Assembly (NCBI GenBank): GCA_947383685.1 | Contig: CANDEE010000001.1 | Coordinates: forward strand, 1-64,000 | DNA from: an uncultured Pseudoflavonifractor sp. | GTDB lineage: Bacteria; Bacillota; Clostridia; Oscillospirales; Oscillospiraceae | Length of the DNA: 64,000 nt | Direction: 5' to 3' | Translations under genes and position numbers: made by a program | Shown: in pieces, positions 1 through 9,417 of the stretch | How positions within the stretch are numbered: the first letter of the stretch is position 1 | Layout of the letters: each line of letters opens with the position of its first letter | Notes under the pieces: model-generated | Seen by the model: the letters and a program-made list of their open reading frames with translations, nothing else | The model's database searches: none | Told to the model about the DNA's origin: nothing

Positions 1-230
1 GCGGCGTAGCCCTCATCACCGCCGACCACGGCAACGCCGACCGGATGCTGGAGGATGACGGCACTACCCCCTACACCGCCCACACCACTAACCTGGTGCC
101 CTTCTACATTGTGGGGGCAAACGTGAAGCTGCGGGACGGAAAGCTGTGCGACATCGCCCCCACCATGCTGGACCTGATGGGCCTTCAAAAGCCCAAGGAG
201 ATGACGGGGGAGACCCTCATTGAAAGCTGA
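1..230 (+). CDS. gpmI: 2,3-bisphosphoglycerate-independent phosphoglycerate mutase, C-terminal end only
   Basis: Only the last 75 codons are present; the frame enters at base 3. The visible part begins with the ADHGN motif, whose Asp and His bind a catalytic metal in the alkaline-phosphatase-type domain of cofactor-independent phosphoglycerate mutase. It ends with the family's usual tail (APTMLDLMG, then EMTGETLI). The enzyme interconverts 3- and 2-phosphoglycerate in cytosolic glycolysis. Enolase, the next step of the pathway, starts 94 bp downstream on the same strand, a common gpmI-eno order in Firmicutes. The truncation is simply the window edge. Confidence 0.93.
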   Translation, partial: GVALITADHGNADRMLEDDGTTPYTAHTTNLVPFYIVGANVKLRDGKLCDIAPTMLDLMGLQKPKEMTGETLIES

Positions 231-282
231 GAGGGGAAAGATTTTTTCATCTTTTCTTTTTACGTCTGTCTCTACTATATGA

Positions 283-1631
<1,349 letters not shown>

Positions 1632-1771
1632 AATTATTGTAACACGAATGAGGTCGTCCAGCTCTGGGGCCCCACAAAAGCAAAAGCTTTTGTGGGGAGA
1701 GGAGGAGCAAGGGAGCGAGCGCAGTTTTTGCCGTAGGCAAAAAGTTCGCTTAGCGGACTTTGCGACGACGA
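1632..1771. repeat. 140-bp insert between the eno-tail repeats; candidate dispersed palindromic element
   Basis: The insert is rich in symmetry. A perfect 12-bp stem with a 4-base loop (CCCCACAAAAGC ... GCTTTTGTGGGG) lies at 1670-1697. A second hairpin (TTTTTGCC-GTA-GGCAAAAA) lies at 1725-1743. The left part also carries GTCGTCCAGCTC (1653-1664), the reverse complement of eno bases 1570-1581. No convincing protein is encoded. The layout fits a small non-autonomous palindromic element or an illegitimate duplication, but no second copy was found in this window. Confidence 0.5.
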
Positions 1772-1827
1772 GACGACGTGGCCCAGTACCTGGGCGAGGA
1801 CGCTTTCTTCAACCTGAAGTAAGAAAA
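1772..1827. repeat. 56-bp direct repeat, copy 2 (relic of the eno 3' end)
   Basis: An exact copy of 1576-1631, including the eno stop codon in its original context, now untranslated. It joins directly to the eno terminator, so this copy probably marks the ancestral gene end. Confidence 0.9.
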
Positions 1828-1834
1828 GCTGATA

Positions 1835-1874
1835 AAAAGAGGCCCGGAACCGTAAGGTTTCGGGCCTCTTTTTA
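1835..1874 (+). terminator. intrinsic terminator of the gpmI-eno unit
   Basis: A 13-bp stem (GAGGCCCGGAACC, loop GTAA, GGTTTCGGGCCTC at 1839-1868) is followed by a run of T. The A-rich left flank makes it usable from both sides. The stop codon of the convergent XRE gene lies in its T-run. Confidence 0.85.
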
Positions 1875-2096
1875 TTCGTCAAACAAGTCAGCAATTCTAA
1901 CCTTAAAAAAGCGGGCAAAGGCCACGAGGTCGTTCACAAAAACGTAGGCAGTTTGCTCCTCAATTCCTTTTATCCGGCGGGGAGTAATGATAAAGCCCTG
2001 CTCCCGCAATGCTTTTGCTAGTGCGGTTCTGGAAAGCCCTGCGGCTTCCCGGTAACGCTGAATGATGGGGCCGGTACAATTTTTTGGTTTATTCAT
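1872..2096 (-). CDS. small XRE-family DNA-binding protein
   Basis: A 74-residue protein that is essentially one Cro/C1-type helix-turn-helix: a GLSRTALAKALREQG recognition region followed by FVNDLVAFARFFKVRIADLFDE. It lacks any effector domain. The ATG at 2096 is preceded by GAGGTG at good spacing; an ATG 18 bases further upstream has no site. A strong promoter (2115-2143) lies directly upstream and contains a CTATATATAG palindrome in its spacer, suggesting autoregulation. It is divergent from a second small XRE gene at 2184. The AT-rich intergenic DNA contrasts with the GC-rich neighbours. Target genes are unknown. Confidence 0.8.
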   Translation of the reverse strand: MNKPKNCTGPIIQRYREAAGLSRTALAKALREQGFIITPRRIKGIEEQTAYVFVNDLVAFARFFKVRIADLFDE

Positions 2097-2114
2097 TTTG
2101 TTCACCTCAAACAC

Positions 2115-2143
2115 ATTATAAGCTATATATAGTATATAGTCAA
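2115..2143 (-). promoter_or_regulatory. promoter of the leftward XRE gene, with palindrome in the spacer
   Basis: Read leftward: TTGACT (2143-2138), 17-base spacer, TATAAT (2120-2115). CTATATATAG, a perfect 10-base palindrome, occupies 2123-2132 inside the spacer, a natural repressor position. Confidence 0.65.
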
Positions 2144-2183
2144 TAGATAATGTATAAATTAGAATGGAGATGAGGTGAATGAT

Positions 2184-2384
2184 ATGATTTCCTATGCTCC
2201 ATTTTGGAGAACGCTAAAAGAAAAAGGGGTTTCAACTTATGTTTTGATTAACAAGTATAATATTAGTGCTAACAGATTTACAAGAATACGGAAGGGATTG
2301 CCACTTTCGACAGAGAGCATAAACGAATTTTGCCAGATTCTCCATTGTCGTGTTGAAGATGTTATTGAGTATGTAGAAGAATAA
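2184..2384 (+). CDS. small XRE/Cro-type DNA-binding protein
   Basis: A 66-residue helix-turn-helix protein: FWRTLKEKGVSTYVLINKY, then SANRFTRIRKGLPLSTESINEFCQILHCRVEDVIEYV, the layout of short YozG-like Cro/C1 regulators. The ATG at 2184 follows GGAGATGAGGTG with 6-base spacing; the in-frame GTG at 2175 is part of that site. It is divergent from the XRE gene at 1872-2096, with about 87 bp between starts, so both could bind the shared AT-rich control region. The codon use is AT-richer than in flanking genes, hinting at separate origin. Function beyond DNA binding is unknown. Confidence 0.78.
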   Translation: MISYAPFWRTLKEKGVSTYVLINKYNISANRFTRIRKGLPLSTESINEFCQILHCRVEDVIEYVEE

Positions 2385-2389
2385 ATAAT

Positions 2390-2424
2390 GGGCTGGAAGC
2401 GTGTACCGCTTCCAGCCCGTTTTA
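2390..2424. terminator. bidirectional intrinsic terminator
   Basis: A perfect 12-bp stem (GGGCTGGAAGCG at 2390-2401 and its complement at 2407-2418) with a 5-base loop and a short T-run. It separates the convergent ends of the small XRE gene and nadE. Confidence 0.75.
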
Positions 2425-2427
2425 CGT

Positions 2428-4377
2428 TTAATTGTCTGCCTTCTCCAGCTCCTCCAGCCACAGCCTTGCCACTGCGTCAGACGGCATCCGCCAATCCCCT
2501 CTGGGGGAAAGGCTCACACTGCCCACCTTGGGCCCATCGGGGACACAGGACCGCTTAAATTGCTGGGAGAAGAAGCGGCGGTAGAAGTTTTTCAGCCACT
2601 TCAAAAGGGTTTCCTTATCATATAGTCCCTCAAAGGCCCGCTCCGCCAGCCGCAGTACCTTCCGGGGCGGAAAGCCCCGACGGATGGCATAGTAGAGGTA
2701 AAAGTCATGGAGCTCATAGGGGCCCACGATGTCCTCTGTGACCTGGGAAATCTCTCCCTCTGCCGGAGGCAGGAGTTCCGGGGACACAGGGGTATCCAGA
2801 ATATCCCGGAGGCAGCCGGCCAAGGCCGGGTCGCTCTCCCCTGTGCTCAGGGCAGCATAGGCTACTAAATGCCACACCAGCGTTTTGGGAATGGAGGCGT
2901 TGACGGCGTACATACTCATGTGGTCGCCGTTGTAGGTGCACCAGCCCAGGGCCAGCTCGGAAAGATCCCCGGTACCGATGACCAGTCCCCCGTTCTGGTT
3001 GGCAAGGTCCATCAGTACCTGGGTCCGCTCCCGGGCCTGGGCGTTTTCAAAGGTCACATCCTGATTTTCCATGGACTGGCCGATGTCTTTAAAATGCTGT
3101 TTCACCGCGGCGGAAATATCCACTGTTTTAAGGGTGGCTCCCACCTGCTGGGCCAGTATTTCCGCATTGGAACGCGTCCGGTTGGTGGTGCCGAAGCAGG
3201 GCATGGTGACAGCCAGAATATCCTCCCGGTTCCGGCCCAGCAAATCGTAGGCCCGGGCAGTAATAAGAAGGGCCAGAGTGGAATCCAGCCCCCCGGACAG
3301 ACCGAGGACGCAGGTCCTTGCTCCTGTGTGCTCCAGCCGCTTTTTCAGACCCAGGGCGGCGATATTCAGAATTTCCTCGCACCGCTGGGTCCGGTGAGTC
3401 TCGTCCTGGGGAACGAAGGGGGTGGGGGAGACAGGCCGGGTCAGAGCGGTATCACAAAGTCCCAGTGAGAAGGGATAGCGTCCAACGCCCGGAGTGTGTT
3501 CCTCCTCAGGAACAAGCAGCTCCGGGGCGGGGAAGGTGTTGAGCCGCCGCCGCTCATAGACCAGCCGGCTCACATCAATCTCGCTGACAGTAAGCCCGGT
3601 ATTAAACCGTTTTTCTGCCAGCAAAGCCCCATTTTCCGCAATGATATTGTGTCCCGTGAATACCAGGTCGGTGGTGGATTCTCCCTCCCCGGCGTCGGCG
3701 TATACATACCCACACAGGCACCGGGCCGACTGCCCTGTTATCAGTTGGCGGCGGTATTCCGCCTTGCCTACCACCTCGTCGGAGGCGGACAGGTTCAAAA
3801 TGAGGGTGGCTCCCGCCCGAACCAGAGCGTTGGAGGGGGGCTCCACCGCCCACAAGTCCTCGCAAAGCTCTACCCCAATCACCAGATCGGGCATATCCTT
3901 GCAGAAAAAGACCGTGGCGGCGTCCAAAGCGGGGTGTTGTCCGCACAGGCTCACACCGGCAAACCGGTCCTTCCCCGAGGCAAACCACCGTCCCTCGTAA
4001 AATTCCCCATAGTTGGGGATGTAGGTCTTGGGGATTAGTCTCAAAATCTTTCCTTTTAGTATTATAGCGGCACAATTATACAATTTGCTATCAAGCGGAT
4101 TCCGCACCGGCAGTCCTACGGCGGTAAGAATTTCCAGCTCTTTAGTGGCCTCTAGGATGGTTCCCAGGGCGTTCTCAGCCCCTTGCAAAAGAGTGGGCTG
4201 CAAAAAGAGGTCCCCACAGGTGTAGCCCGTCAGGCACAGCTCAGGCAAGGCCAGTACCTTGACGCCTTGCGCTGCCGCTTCCCTCATCAGGGCGATAATT
4301 TCCTTGGCATTCTGGGCGCAGTCAGCCACTTTGATTTTCGGTGTACCTGCGGCCACCTTAATAAAACCGTCCCGCAT
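2428..4377 (-). CDS. nadE: glutamine-dependent NAD+ synthetase
   Basis: A 649-residue two-domain enzyme making NAD+ from deamido-NAD+, ATP and glutamine. The N-terminal nitrilase-like amidotransferase shows the Glu/Lys/Cys triad: Glu46 in LALPELCLTGY, Lys117 in LIPKTYIPNYGEF and Cys172 in GVELCEDLW. The C-terminal ATP-pyrophosphatase domain has the P-loop SGGLDS at residues 361-366 and GTGDLSELALGW downstream. The ATG at 4377 was chosen because RDGFIKVAAGTPKIKVADC matches a typical start and an AAGGGG site lies upstream; a longer frame to 4539 crosses a palindrome and the promoter. It stands alone, convergent with the XRE gene. Confidence 0.95.
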   Translation of the reverse strand: MRDGFIKVAAGTPKIKVADCAQNAKEIIALMREAAAQGVKVLALPELCLTGYTCGDLFLQPTLLQGAENALGTILEATKELEILTAVGLPVRNPLDSKLYNCAAIILKGKILRLIPKTYIPNYGEFYEGRWFASGKDRFAGVSLCGQHPALDAATVFFCKDMPDLVIGVELCEDLWAVEPPSNALVRAGATLILNLSASDEVVGKAEYRRQLITGQSARCLCGYVYADAGEGESTTDLVFTGHNIIAENGALLAEKRFNTGLTVSEIDVSRLVYERRRLNTFPAPELLVPEEEHTPGVGRYPFSLGLCDTALTRPVSPTPFVPQDETHRTQRCEEILNIAALGLKKRLEHTGARTCVLGLSGGLDSTLALLITARAYDLLGRNREDILAVTMPCFGTTNRTRSNAEILAQQVGATLKTVDISAAVKQHFKDIGQSMENQDVTFENAQARERTQVLMDLANQNGGLVIGTGDLSELALGWCTYNGDHMSMYAVNASIPKTLVWHLVAYAALSTGESDPALAGCLRDILDTPVSPELLPPAEGEISQVTEDIVGPYELHDFYLYYAIRRGFPPRKVLRLAERAFEGLYDKETLLKWLKNFYRRFFSQQFKRSCVPDGPKVGSVSLSPRGDWRMPSDAVARLWLEELEKADN

Positions 4378-4404
4378 AAAGAGCAACCCCTTTGCTTTTT
4401 TCCT

Positions 4405-4433
4405 ATTGTACCCCGAATTTGCTAAAAAGGCAA
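4405..4433 (-). promoter_or_regulatory. promoter of nadE
   Basis: Read leftward: TTGCCT (4433-4428), 17-base spacer, TACAAT (4410-4405), 28 bp before the nadE start codon. Confidence 0.6.
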
Positions 4434-4437
4434 TAGA

Positions 4438-4476
4438 CCCCAAAAGCCCCCGGCTGAACGCCGGGGGCTTTTGGGG
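4438..4476. other. perfect 17-bp inverted repeat upstream of the nadE promoter
   Basis: CCCCAAAAGCCCCCGGC, 5-base loop TGAAC, then the exact complement. There is no T-run on either side, so it is not a clear terminator. It sits just upstream of the nadE -35 box, between divergent genes; it may be a protein site or a relic of a palindromic element. Confidence 0.6.
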
Positions 4477-4716
4477 TGTGTGTTGTTCAGAGAGAATAGA
4501 GAGGGATGGGAGGAATGTATCAGTTCTTCCTGTGTCCATTGTTAAGATACCAAAGAATTACGGCTAAACTTTGACGGAACTATGAACAGTTTGTAAATCC
4601 AAGAGAGGCGCCAGGAAGGGCCGGAAGAAAAAAGGAGCTACCCCGGGAAAGGCGGAAATCCCTTGATTTTCCTAAAAAGGGATGGTAAAATAAGCTCTGA
4701 ACGGACAAAAGGGGAG

Positions 4717-5367
4717 ATGGAGCGCGTGACAAGAGAGGAAGCCTTTGAATTTCTGGACCGCACCGCCCGGGGTGTGGCGGAGATGTTCGGTCCTGCCTGC
4801 GAGACTCTGGTCCAGGACATGGGCGATGTGAACCACCCCATCCTTTCCATCTACAACAGTCAGGTCTCAGGCCGGGAGGTAGGCTCCACCCAGGATATTT
4901 TAGGCTCCGACAAGGTGCTGGATGCCGCCACCCTGTCCAATGATTTTGTGAACCTTTACGCTACTACCCCCTCGGGCGCCCAGGTAAAATCCTCCACATT
5001 TCATTTGCGGGGGGAGGATTTTGATCTTGCCCTGGGGATTGACTTTGACTTTACCTCCTTGGCCTATGCCAACCGGACCCTCATGGGATTGATGAGCGCC
5101 GACGCCGACCTCCAAAGCGCCCTGTGGAGCGGAGGAGCCAGCCAGCTCTATCAGATATTCGAGGAGTGCCTTGCCGCCCTGGGCAAGCCCGTAGAGGGGC
5201 TGAACAAGAAAGAGCGGATGCGCTTAGTGGCTCTTATGGACCAGAAAAACGCCTTTTCCTTCCGCAAGTCGGTGCCCTTTGTGGCCTCCCGGTTGAAGGT
5301 GTCACGGTATACCGTCTACAAATATTTGGATGAGCTGGCCGCTGAAAAGGCCGCCCGGAAAGAGTGA
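4717..5367 (+). CDS. YheO/DauR-like PAS and helix-turn-helix transcriptional regulator
   Basis: A 216-residue cytosolic regulator. Residues about 1-110 fit the YheO-like PAS domain (ACETLVQDMGDVNHPILSIY, GDF-type core, DFTSLAYANRTLMGL). The C-terminus (FVASRLKVSRYTVYKYLDEL) is a helix-turn-helix of the DauR/YheO family, known to sense small metabolites. The start is not certain: ATG 4717 is almost fused to an AAGGGGAG site, while GTG 4726 would have better spacing. The dipeptidase gene begins 4 bases after the stop codon, so the regulator and peptidase form an operon; control of peptide or amino acid use is a reasonable inference. Confidence 0.8.
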   Translation: MERVTREEAFEFLDRTARGVAEMFGPACETLVQDMGDVNHPILSIYNSQVSGREVGSTQDILGSDKVLDAATLSNDFVNLYATTPSGAQVKSSTFHLRGEDFDLALGIDFDFTSLAYANRTLMGLMSADADLQSALWSGGASQLYQIFEECLAALGKPVEGLNKKERMRLVALMDQKNAFSFRKSVPFVASRLKVSRYTVYKYLDELAAEKAARKE

Positions 5368-5371
5368 GCCT

Positions 5372-6787
5372 ATGGACTTGAAATCACGTATCGACAGCTA
5401 TTTTGACGACCCCGCTGTCCGGGAAGAGCTGATTGCCGCCGTTTCCCGCCTGGTGGCGGTAAAGAGCGTGAAGGGGGAGCCTGCCCCCGGCGCGCCTTTC
5501 GGTCCCGGACCCCGGGCCGCTTTGGAGGAAGCCCTGCGGCTCTGTGGAGAATTAGGGGTTGCCACCCAAAACTATGATGACTACGTGGGTCTTGCCGATT
5601 TGAACGGCAGTCCCACTCAACTCCATATTCTGGCCCATTTGGATGTGGTGGGGGAGGGGACCGGCTGGAATACCGACCCCTATACCTGCGTGGAAAAGGA
5701 CGGTATTCTCTACGGCCGGGGAGTCAGCGACGACAAAGGCCCCCTCTGTGCCGCTCTCTTTGCCATGAAGGCAGTGAAGGATATGGGGCTTCCTGTCACG
5801 AAAAACGCCCGCCTCATCATGGGAACGGATGAGGAGTCCGGCTCTGCGGACATTGCCTATTACTATGCCCGGGAGCCCTATGCTCCACAGGCATTTACCC
5901 CTGACGCGGACTTCCCGGTCATTAACATTGAAAAGGGCCACTACCATCCGGACTTTGGCGCCTCCTGGCCTGCCGTAGTGGTGGAGCCCCGTGTCTCCGC
6001 CCTAAACGGCGGCTTCCGGAATAACGTGGTTCCCCCTGAGGCCCAGGCCGAGGTGCTGGGGCTTGCTGCCGTCGATGTGAAGCCCTTCTGCGGTGCGGTG
6101 GAACAGAAGTCGGGCGCAGTGTTTACCCTCACTGATATGGTGGGGGGCGTCCGGGTCCATTGCGCGGGCCGGAATGCCCACGCCGCCAGTCCTGACGATG
6201 GGATCAACGCCATCTCCGCCCTGCTGGAGGTTCTCTCTGCCCTGCCCCTGGCCCAATGTGAGTCCACAGGGGCGGTCCGGGCCATGGCAAAGTTGTTCCC
6301 CTTTGGGGACAATCGGGGGAAAGCCCTGGGGATCGCCCAGTCCGATGCCGAGAGCGGGGAATTGACCCTGAACTTGGCCCTGATGACCCTTTCTGAGACG
6401 GGCTTCTCCGCTAAATTTGACGCCCGGGTGCCTATTTGTGCCAACAGGGAAAATTGCGCCGAAGTCTGCGCCAAAACGATGAAGGCCCACGGAATCACGA
6501 TCACCGGGGACAGTGAGATGACCCATGTCCATGTAGTGGAGGCCGGTTCTCCTCTGGTTAGAACCCTCCTTGAATGCTACGAGGCCTATACCGGGGAAAA
6601 GGATGCCAAACCCATCGCCATCGGCGGCGGTACCTACGTCCACGACATTCCCGGCGGTGTGGCCTTTGGCTGTGATTTTCCCGGTTTCGATCCCAAAATG
6701 CACTCCGCCAATGAGCAGACCAGCGTGGAAAACCTGCTGAAATCAGCGAAGATTTTTACTCTTGCGATTGCGGAGCTGTGCCGTTAA
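5372..6787 (+). CDS. M20-family (PepV/Sapep-like) metallodipeptidase
   Basis: A 471-residue zinc peptidase. Visible metal and catalytic residues are His89 and Asp91 in HILAHLDVVGEG, the Asp pair in GRGVSDDKGP (near 120), the Glu pair in GTDEESGSAD (154-155), and a distal MHSANEQTS histidine. The long insert between metal ligands is the lid domain of PepV-type dipeptidases. It hydrolyses dipeptides in the cytosol to free amino acids. The ATG at 5372 gives the family's normal N-terminus (DLKSRIDSYFDDPAVREELI). The gene follows the YheO-like regulator by 4 bases and is followed after 38 bp by a lipoprotein gene. Confidence 0.9.
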   Translation: MDLKSRIDSYFDDPAVREELIAAVSRLVAVKSVKGEPAPGAPFGPGPRAALEEALRLCGELGVATQNYDDYVGLADLNGSPTQLHILAHLDVVGEGTGWNTDPYTCVEKDGILYGRGVSDDKGPLCAALFAMKAVKDMGLPVTKNARLIMGTDEESGSADIAYYYAREPYAPQAFTPDADFPVINIEKGHYHPDFGASWPAVVVEPRVSALNGGFRNNVVPPEAQAEVLGLAAVDVKPFCGAVEQKSGAVFTLTDMVGGVRVHCAGRNAHAASPDDGINAISALLEVLSALPLAQCESTGAVRAMAKLFPFGDNRGKALGIAQSDAESGELTLNLALMTLSETGFSAKFDARVPICANRENCAEVCAKTMKAHGITITGDSEMTHVHVVEAGSPLVRTLLECYEAYTGEKDAKPIAIGGGTYVHDIPGGVAFGCDFPGFDPKMHSANEQTSVENLLKSAKIFTLAIAELCR

Positions 6788-6825
6788 GGGTCCAGAGAGA
6801 AAACCCGGCGAAGGAGAATGAAATA

Positions 6826-7542
6826 ATGAAACAGAATGGAAAAAAAGGAATTGCCCTGGCCCTGGCTTTGGGCCTGTGCCTGAGCCTGACATCCTGCGGG
6901 GGAGGGACGGCTTCCACCAAGGGTTTTACCACCCACGACGCGGAAGTCTACGTAGACGGTCTTATTAAAGAGAACTACTTAGGCCAGGCGGAGGAGGCTT
7001 ATCTGGAGCTGGTGAACATCCACGAGGAGGATGTGACAGCTCTTTATGAGGAAGCCTTGAGCATAGATGTGGACTATTTTTTCTATATGTATGACATTGA
7101 CTATCCCACCGAGGAGATGCATCAGGAGGTAGAGGACCTGTACCGGGAAATCTACAAATTTACCAAATATGAGATCGTTTCCGCCGCTCAGCAGGAGGAC
7201 GGCTCCTTTTCGGTAAAGCTGAATGTGTATCCCATCGACATCGCCCAGACGGTGAACGAGGCCATGAACGACGCCACAGAGAAATTCTATGAGAAGTACC
7301 CCCAGGAAACGCTGAATACCATGAGGGACGAGGAGTATGAAAAGGTAGATGGGGAGTGGGCCCAAATCATTCTGGACCTCTACAAAGAGGCCCTGAAGGA
7401 AATCGGCAACATGACCGAAAAATCCATCTCCGTCCAGGTAGAGCAGAACAGCGATGGCGTCTATACCATGAACAGTGAGGATTTCGGAAGACTGGACGAG
7501 CTTATCATCGACTACACCAATATGGCCACGGCAGATACCTGA
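6826..7542 (+). CDS. secreted lipoprotein, family shared with the gene at 26020
   Basis: A 238-residue protein with a lipoprotein signal peptide: Lys-rich start, hydrophobic stretch, and lipobox LTSC with Cys24 as the lipidated residue. It should be anchored on the outer face of the membrane. The mature part is acidic, with a conserved pattern (EDGSFSVKLNVYPIDI, then VQVEQNSDGVYTMNSEDFGRLDELIIDY). The same pattern occurs in the lipoprotein at 26020-26748, so the two are paralogues. AAGGAGAA precedes the ATG. Lys and Glu content is high and no catalytic motif is evident; the function is unknown. Confidence 0.85.
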   Translation: MKQNGKKGIALALALGLCLSLTSCGGGTASTKGFTTHDAEVYVDGLIKENYLGQAEEAYLELVNIHEEDVTALYEEALSIDVDYFFYMYDIDYPTEEMHQEVEDLYREIYKFTKYEIVSAAQQEDGSFSVKLNVYPIDIAQTVNEAMNDATEKFYEKYPQETLNTMRDEEYEKVDGEWAQIILDLYKEALKEIGNMTEKSISVQVEQNSDGVYTMNSEDFGRLDELIIDYTNMATADT

Positions 7543-7543
7543 T

Positions 7544-7577
7544 AAAAAAGACGCTTCCGAAAGGAAGCGTCTTTTTT
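7544..7577. terminator. bidirectional intrinsic terminator
   Basis: AAAAAAGACGCTTCC, loop GAAA, then the complementary arm ending in TTTTTT. It lies between convergent genes and can serve both strands. Confidence 0.88.
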
Positions 7578-7584
7578 GCGTTGT

Positions 7585-8208
7585 CTACTCTGGCTGGCTT
7601 TGGCTATCCGCACGCTCCAGTTCAATGACGGAGATTTCGTAGGCTACCCGTTCTTCCTCCCGGTCCCCCAGCGCCTTGCGGTAAATCCGGCTTTGGAGAC
7701 GGCCGGTGAGGCGCACCGCGTCCCCTACCTCCAGCTCCCCGCAGAAGCGGGCCAGGGCGCCCCAGGTGATGCAGGGCAGGTAATCTGCCCGCCCATAGCG
7801 GCGGTTTACCGCCAGCAGCAGATCACAGATTTCCCGTCCCAGCGGAGTCCGTCGGAGATTGGGGGCCTTGCACAGTACTCCGGTCAGCTCCAGATGGTTG
7901 TCAAAGCCGTCTTCTCCAGGTTCCAGGGTTTTAGCAAAGAAGGTGATAACCAGCCGGGAACCGACCCCGGAGCGGTTATTGAAGGAACGGACCTCCCCTA
8001 TGGCCCGGTATGATTGTCCGGGAATGACCGGACAGGCGGCGAGGAGTTCCTCCGAGCACACCACGTTCAAGGTGTCTGCCGCTCCACTGAGCCGTTCTAC
8101 CTCTAAGGGAAACACAAAATAGGTCACGCCGTGGTTGGCGTGGGAGGGCTGGGCCTCTCCCGCCGCCCGGCCAAGCAAAAGAGCCTGGTTTCTGCCGATC
8201 ATATCCAT
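7585..8208 (-). CDS. single-strand DNA-binding (SSB/OB-fold) protein
   Basis: A 207-residue protein whose pattern fits two SSB-type OB-fold segments: an N-terminal half (GRAAGEAQPSHANHGVTYFVFPLEVERLSG, split here into strands) and a half ending with VGDAVRLTGRLQSR and a polar tail (ELERADSQSQPE). SSB-like proteins coat single-stranded DNA in replication and repair. The ATG at 8208 follows GAGGAGAG with proper spacing; a longer frame to 8391 overlaps the neighbouring gene. Length and the absence of the classic acidic SSB tip suggest an accessory SSB paralogue rather than the housekeeping ssb. It is downstream of the lipoprotein gene at 8273. Confidence 0.7.
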   Translation of the reverse strand: MDMIGRNQALLLGRAAGEAQPSHANHGVTYFVFPLEVERLSGAADTLNVVCSEELLAACPVIPGQSYRAIGEVRSFNNRSGVGSRLVITFFAKTLEPGEDGFDNHLELTGVLCKAPNLRRTPLGREICDLLLAVNRRYGRADYLPCITWGALARFCGELEVGDAVRLTGRLQSRIYRKALGDREEERVAYEISVIELERADSQSQPE

Positions 8209-8272
8209 ATCGTCACTCTCCTCGTCAGTGTTCAGAGGAGTATATGAGACAGGCCCCACAGATATGACGGCC

Positions 8273-9265
8273 TTAGGAAATGGCTTCATGGCCGACCTTG
8301 TAGGTGCTCCAAGTCCCCATTTCGGGCCAGAGGGCGGAGCAGTCCCCAAAGGCGTAGGCCCCCCGGGGAGAGCTCCACTTTTGAGCGTCAAAAAAGAGAA
8401 TGGGAAGGGAGTAAGCCTCTCCTTCGTGGGAATCGTTGGCGGAGATGGTGAACAGGCACCCGTCCTGCCAGTAGGGGCCGGGGATGCCGTCAGCCTGGGG
8501 ATCGTCGGGAGTTACGGTGATGTATCCCTGGTCGATGAGCTCCTCAAAGGAGCCTTGCAGCACCTCTACCCCGTGGACTTCCCCAAAGCGCCAGGCCAAA
8601 GCCGCCTTCTCGCTTTCCAACAGCTCTCCGGGGGCCAGGGACAGGTCTAAGCCTGCTGTGGAAATGTCCAAATTGAGGTTAGGATCGGTGTTCCACAGGT
8701 CGTCCAGCACCTGTAAATAAAGCCCGCACAGGTCATAGCAGGAACCGCCGGGATTCTGACGGGTACCAATGGAGTAGGCGTGGAGCCCATAGGCTTCTCC
8801 AAACTGGGCGGGGAAGGTCTCCTGAACTGTGCCGTTGTAGGAAATCTCTACCGCCATGCCGTCCCGGAGGTCGGCCGGTTCGGCGGGTTCCCCGTCCAGA
8901 TAGACCACGACCCCGTTGTTGATCATGGTGACGGCCAGGATGCTCCCGTCGGGCTGGGATTCCTCCTCACAGCGGAAGCCGTTGAGGGACAAGCGGTAGA
9001 CACTCTTTCCATCGTGGAGATTCTGCCCGTGGTCGTTCAGGGGATAGTCCAACTCCGCCAGAAGGAGGTTTCCGTCCTCGGCGCCGTCGATGATGCGGCA
9101 GCTCACCCAGGTGGGCTCCTCATCCTGACTCAGATCAGGAGCATTGGTAAAACAGTTTGAAGTGATCACTGCGGGAGTCTCCGCTTCCGGAGACGGCTCG
9201 GGCACAGGGGTACACCCCGCCAGCAGGGTCAAGCACAGGGCAAGAATGGAAACGGTTCTTTTCAT
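8273..9265 (-). CDS. secreted lipoprotein of unknown function
   Basis: A 330-residue protein. The first 18 residues form a lipoprotein signal peptide with lipobox LAGC (Cys18), followed by a Pro/Glu-rich spacer (PVPEPSPEAETP). The rest is a soluble extracellular domain; no enzyme motif is recognisable. AGGAGGGGGG before the ATG is a strong ribosome site. It runs in the same direction as the SSB-like gene, 64 bp apart, so they may be co-transcribed by chance of position. Its 5' region faces the gene at 9418. Confidence 0.8.
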   Translation of the reverse strand: MKRTVSILALCLTLLAGCTPVPEPSPEAETPAVITSNCFTNAPDLSQDEEPTWVSCRIIDGAEDGNLLLAELDYPLNDHGQNLHDGKSVYRLSLNGFRCEEESQPDGSILAVTMINNGVVVYLDGEPAEPADLRDGMAVEISYNGTVQETFPAQFGEAYGLHAYSIGTRQNPGGSCYDLCGLYLQVLDDLWNTDPNLNLDISTAGLDLSLAPGELLESEKAALAWRFGEVHGVEVLQGSFEELIDQGYITVTPDDPQADGIPGPYWQDGCLFTISANDSHEGEAYSLPILFFDAQKWSSPRGAYAFGDCSALWPEMGTWSTYKVGHEAIS

Positions 9266-9329
9266 GAAACCCCCCTCCTTTTATTCCTTTAGACGGAAGC
9301 TCTGGGAAAAAGTTCCCCCATGTTTCCTG

Positions 9330-9358
9330 TTGCCTTTTTCCCCCATGTCCCTTATAAT
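9330..9358 (+). promoter_or_regulatory. promoter of the SLH 5'-nucleotidase-like gene
   Basis: TTGCCT (9330-9335), 17-base spacer, TATAAT (9353-9358), 59 bp before the start codon. Confidence 0.65.
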
Positions 9359-9417
9359 AAAGGAAAAGAAAGAAATCCTTCCCCAAACCGGGGGAATTTT
9401 GAAATGAGGGAATGGCC

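Noticed and set aside
1634..1918. A leftward 94-codon frame over the eno insert and terminator
   Set aside because: It runs through a terminator, two hairpins and the duplicated eno tail; no ribosome site or protein character.
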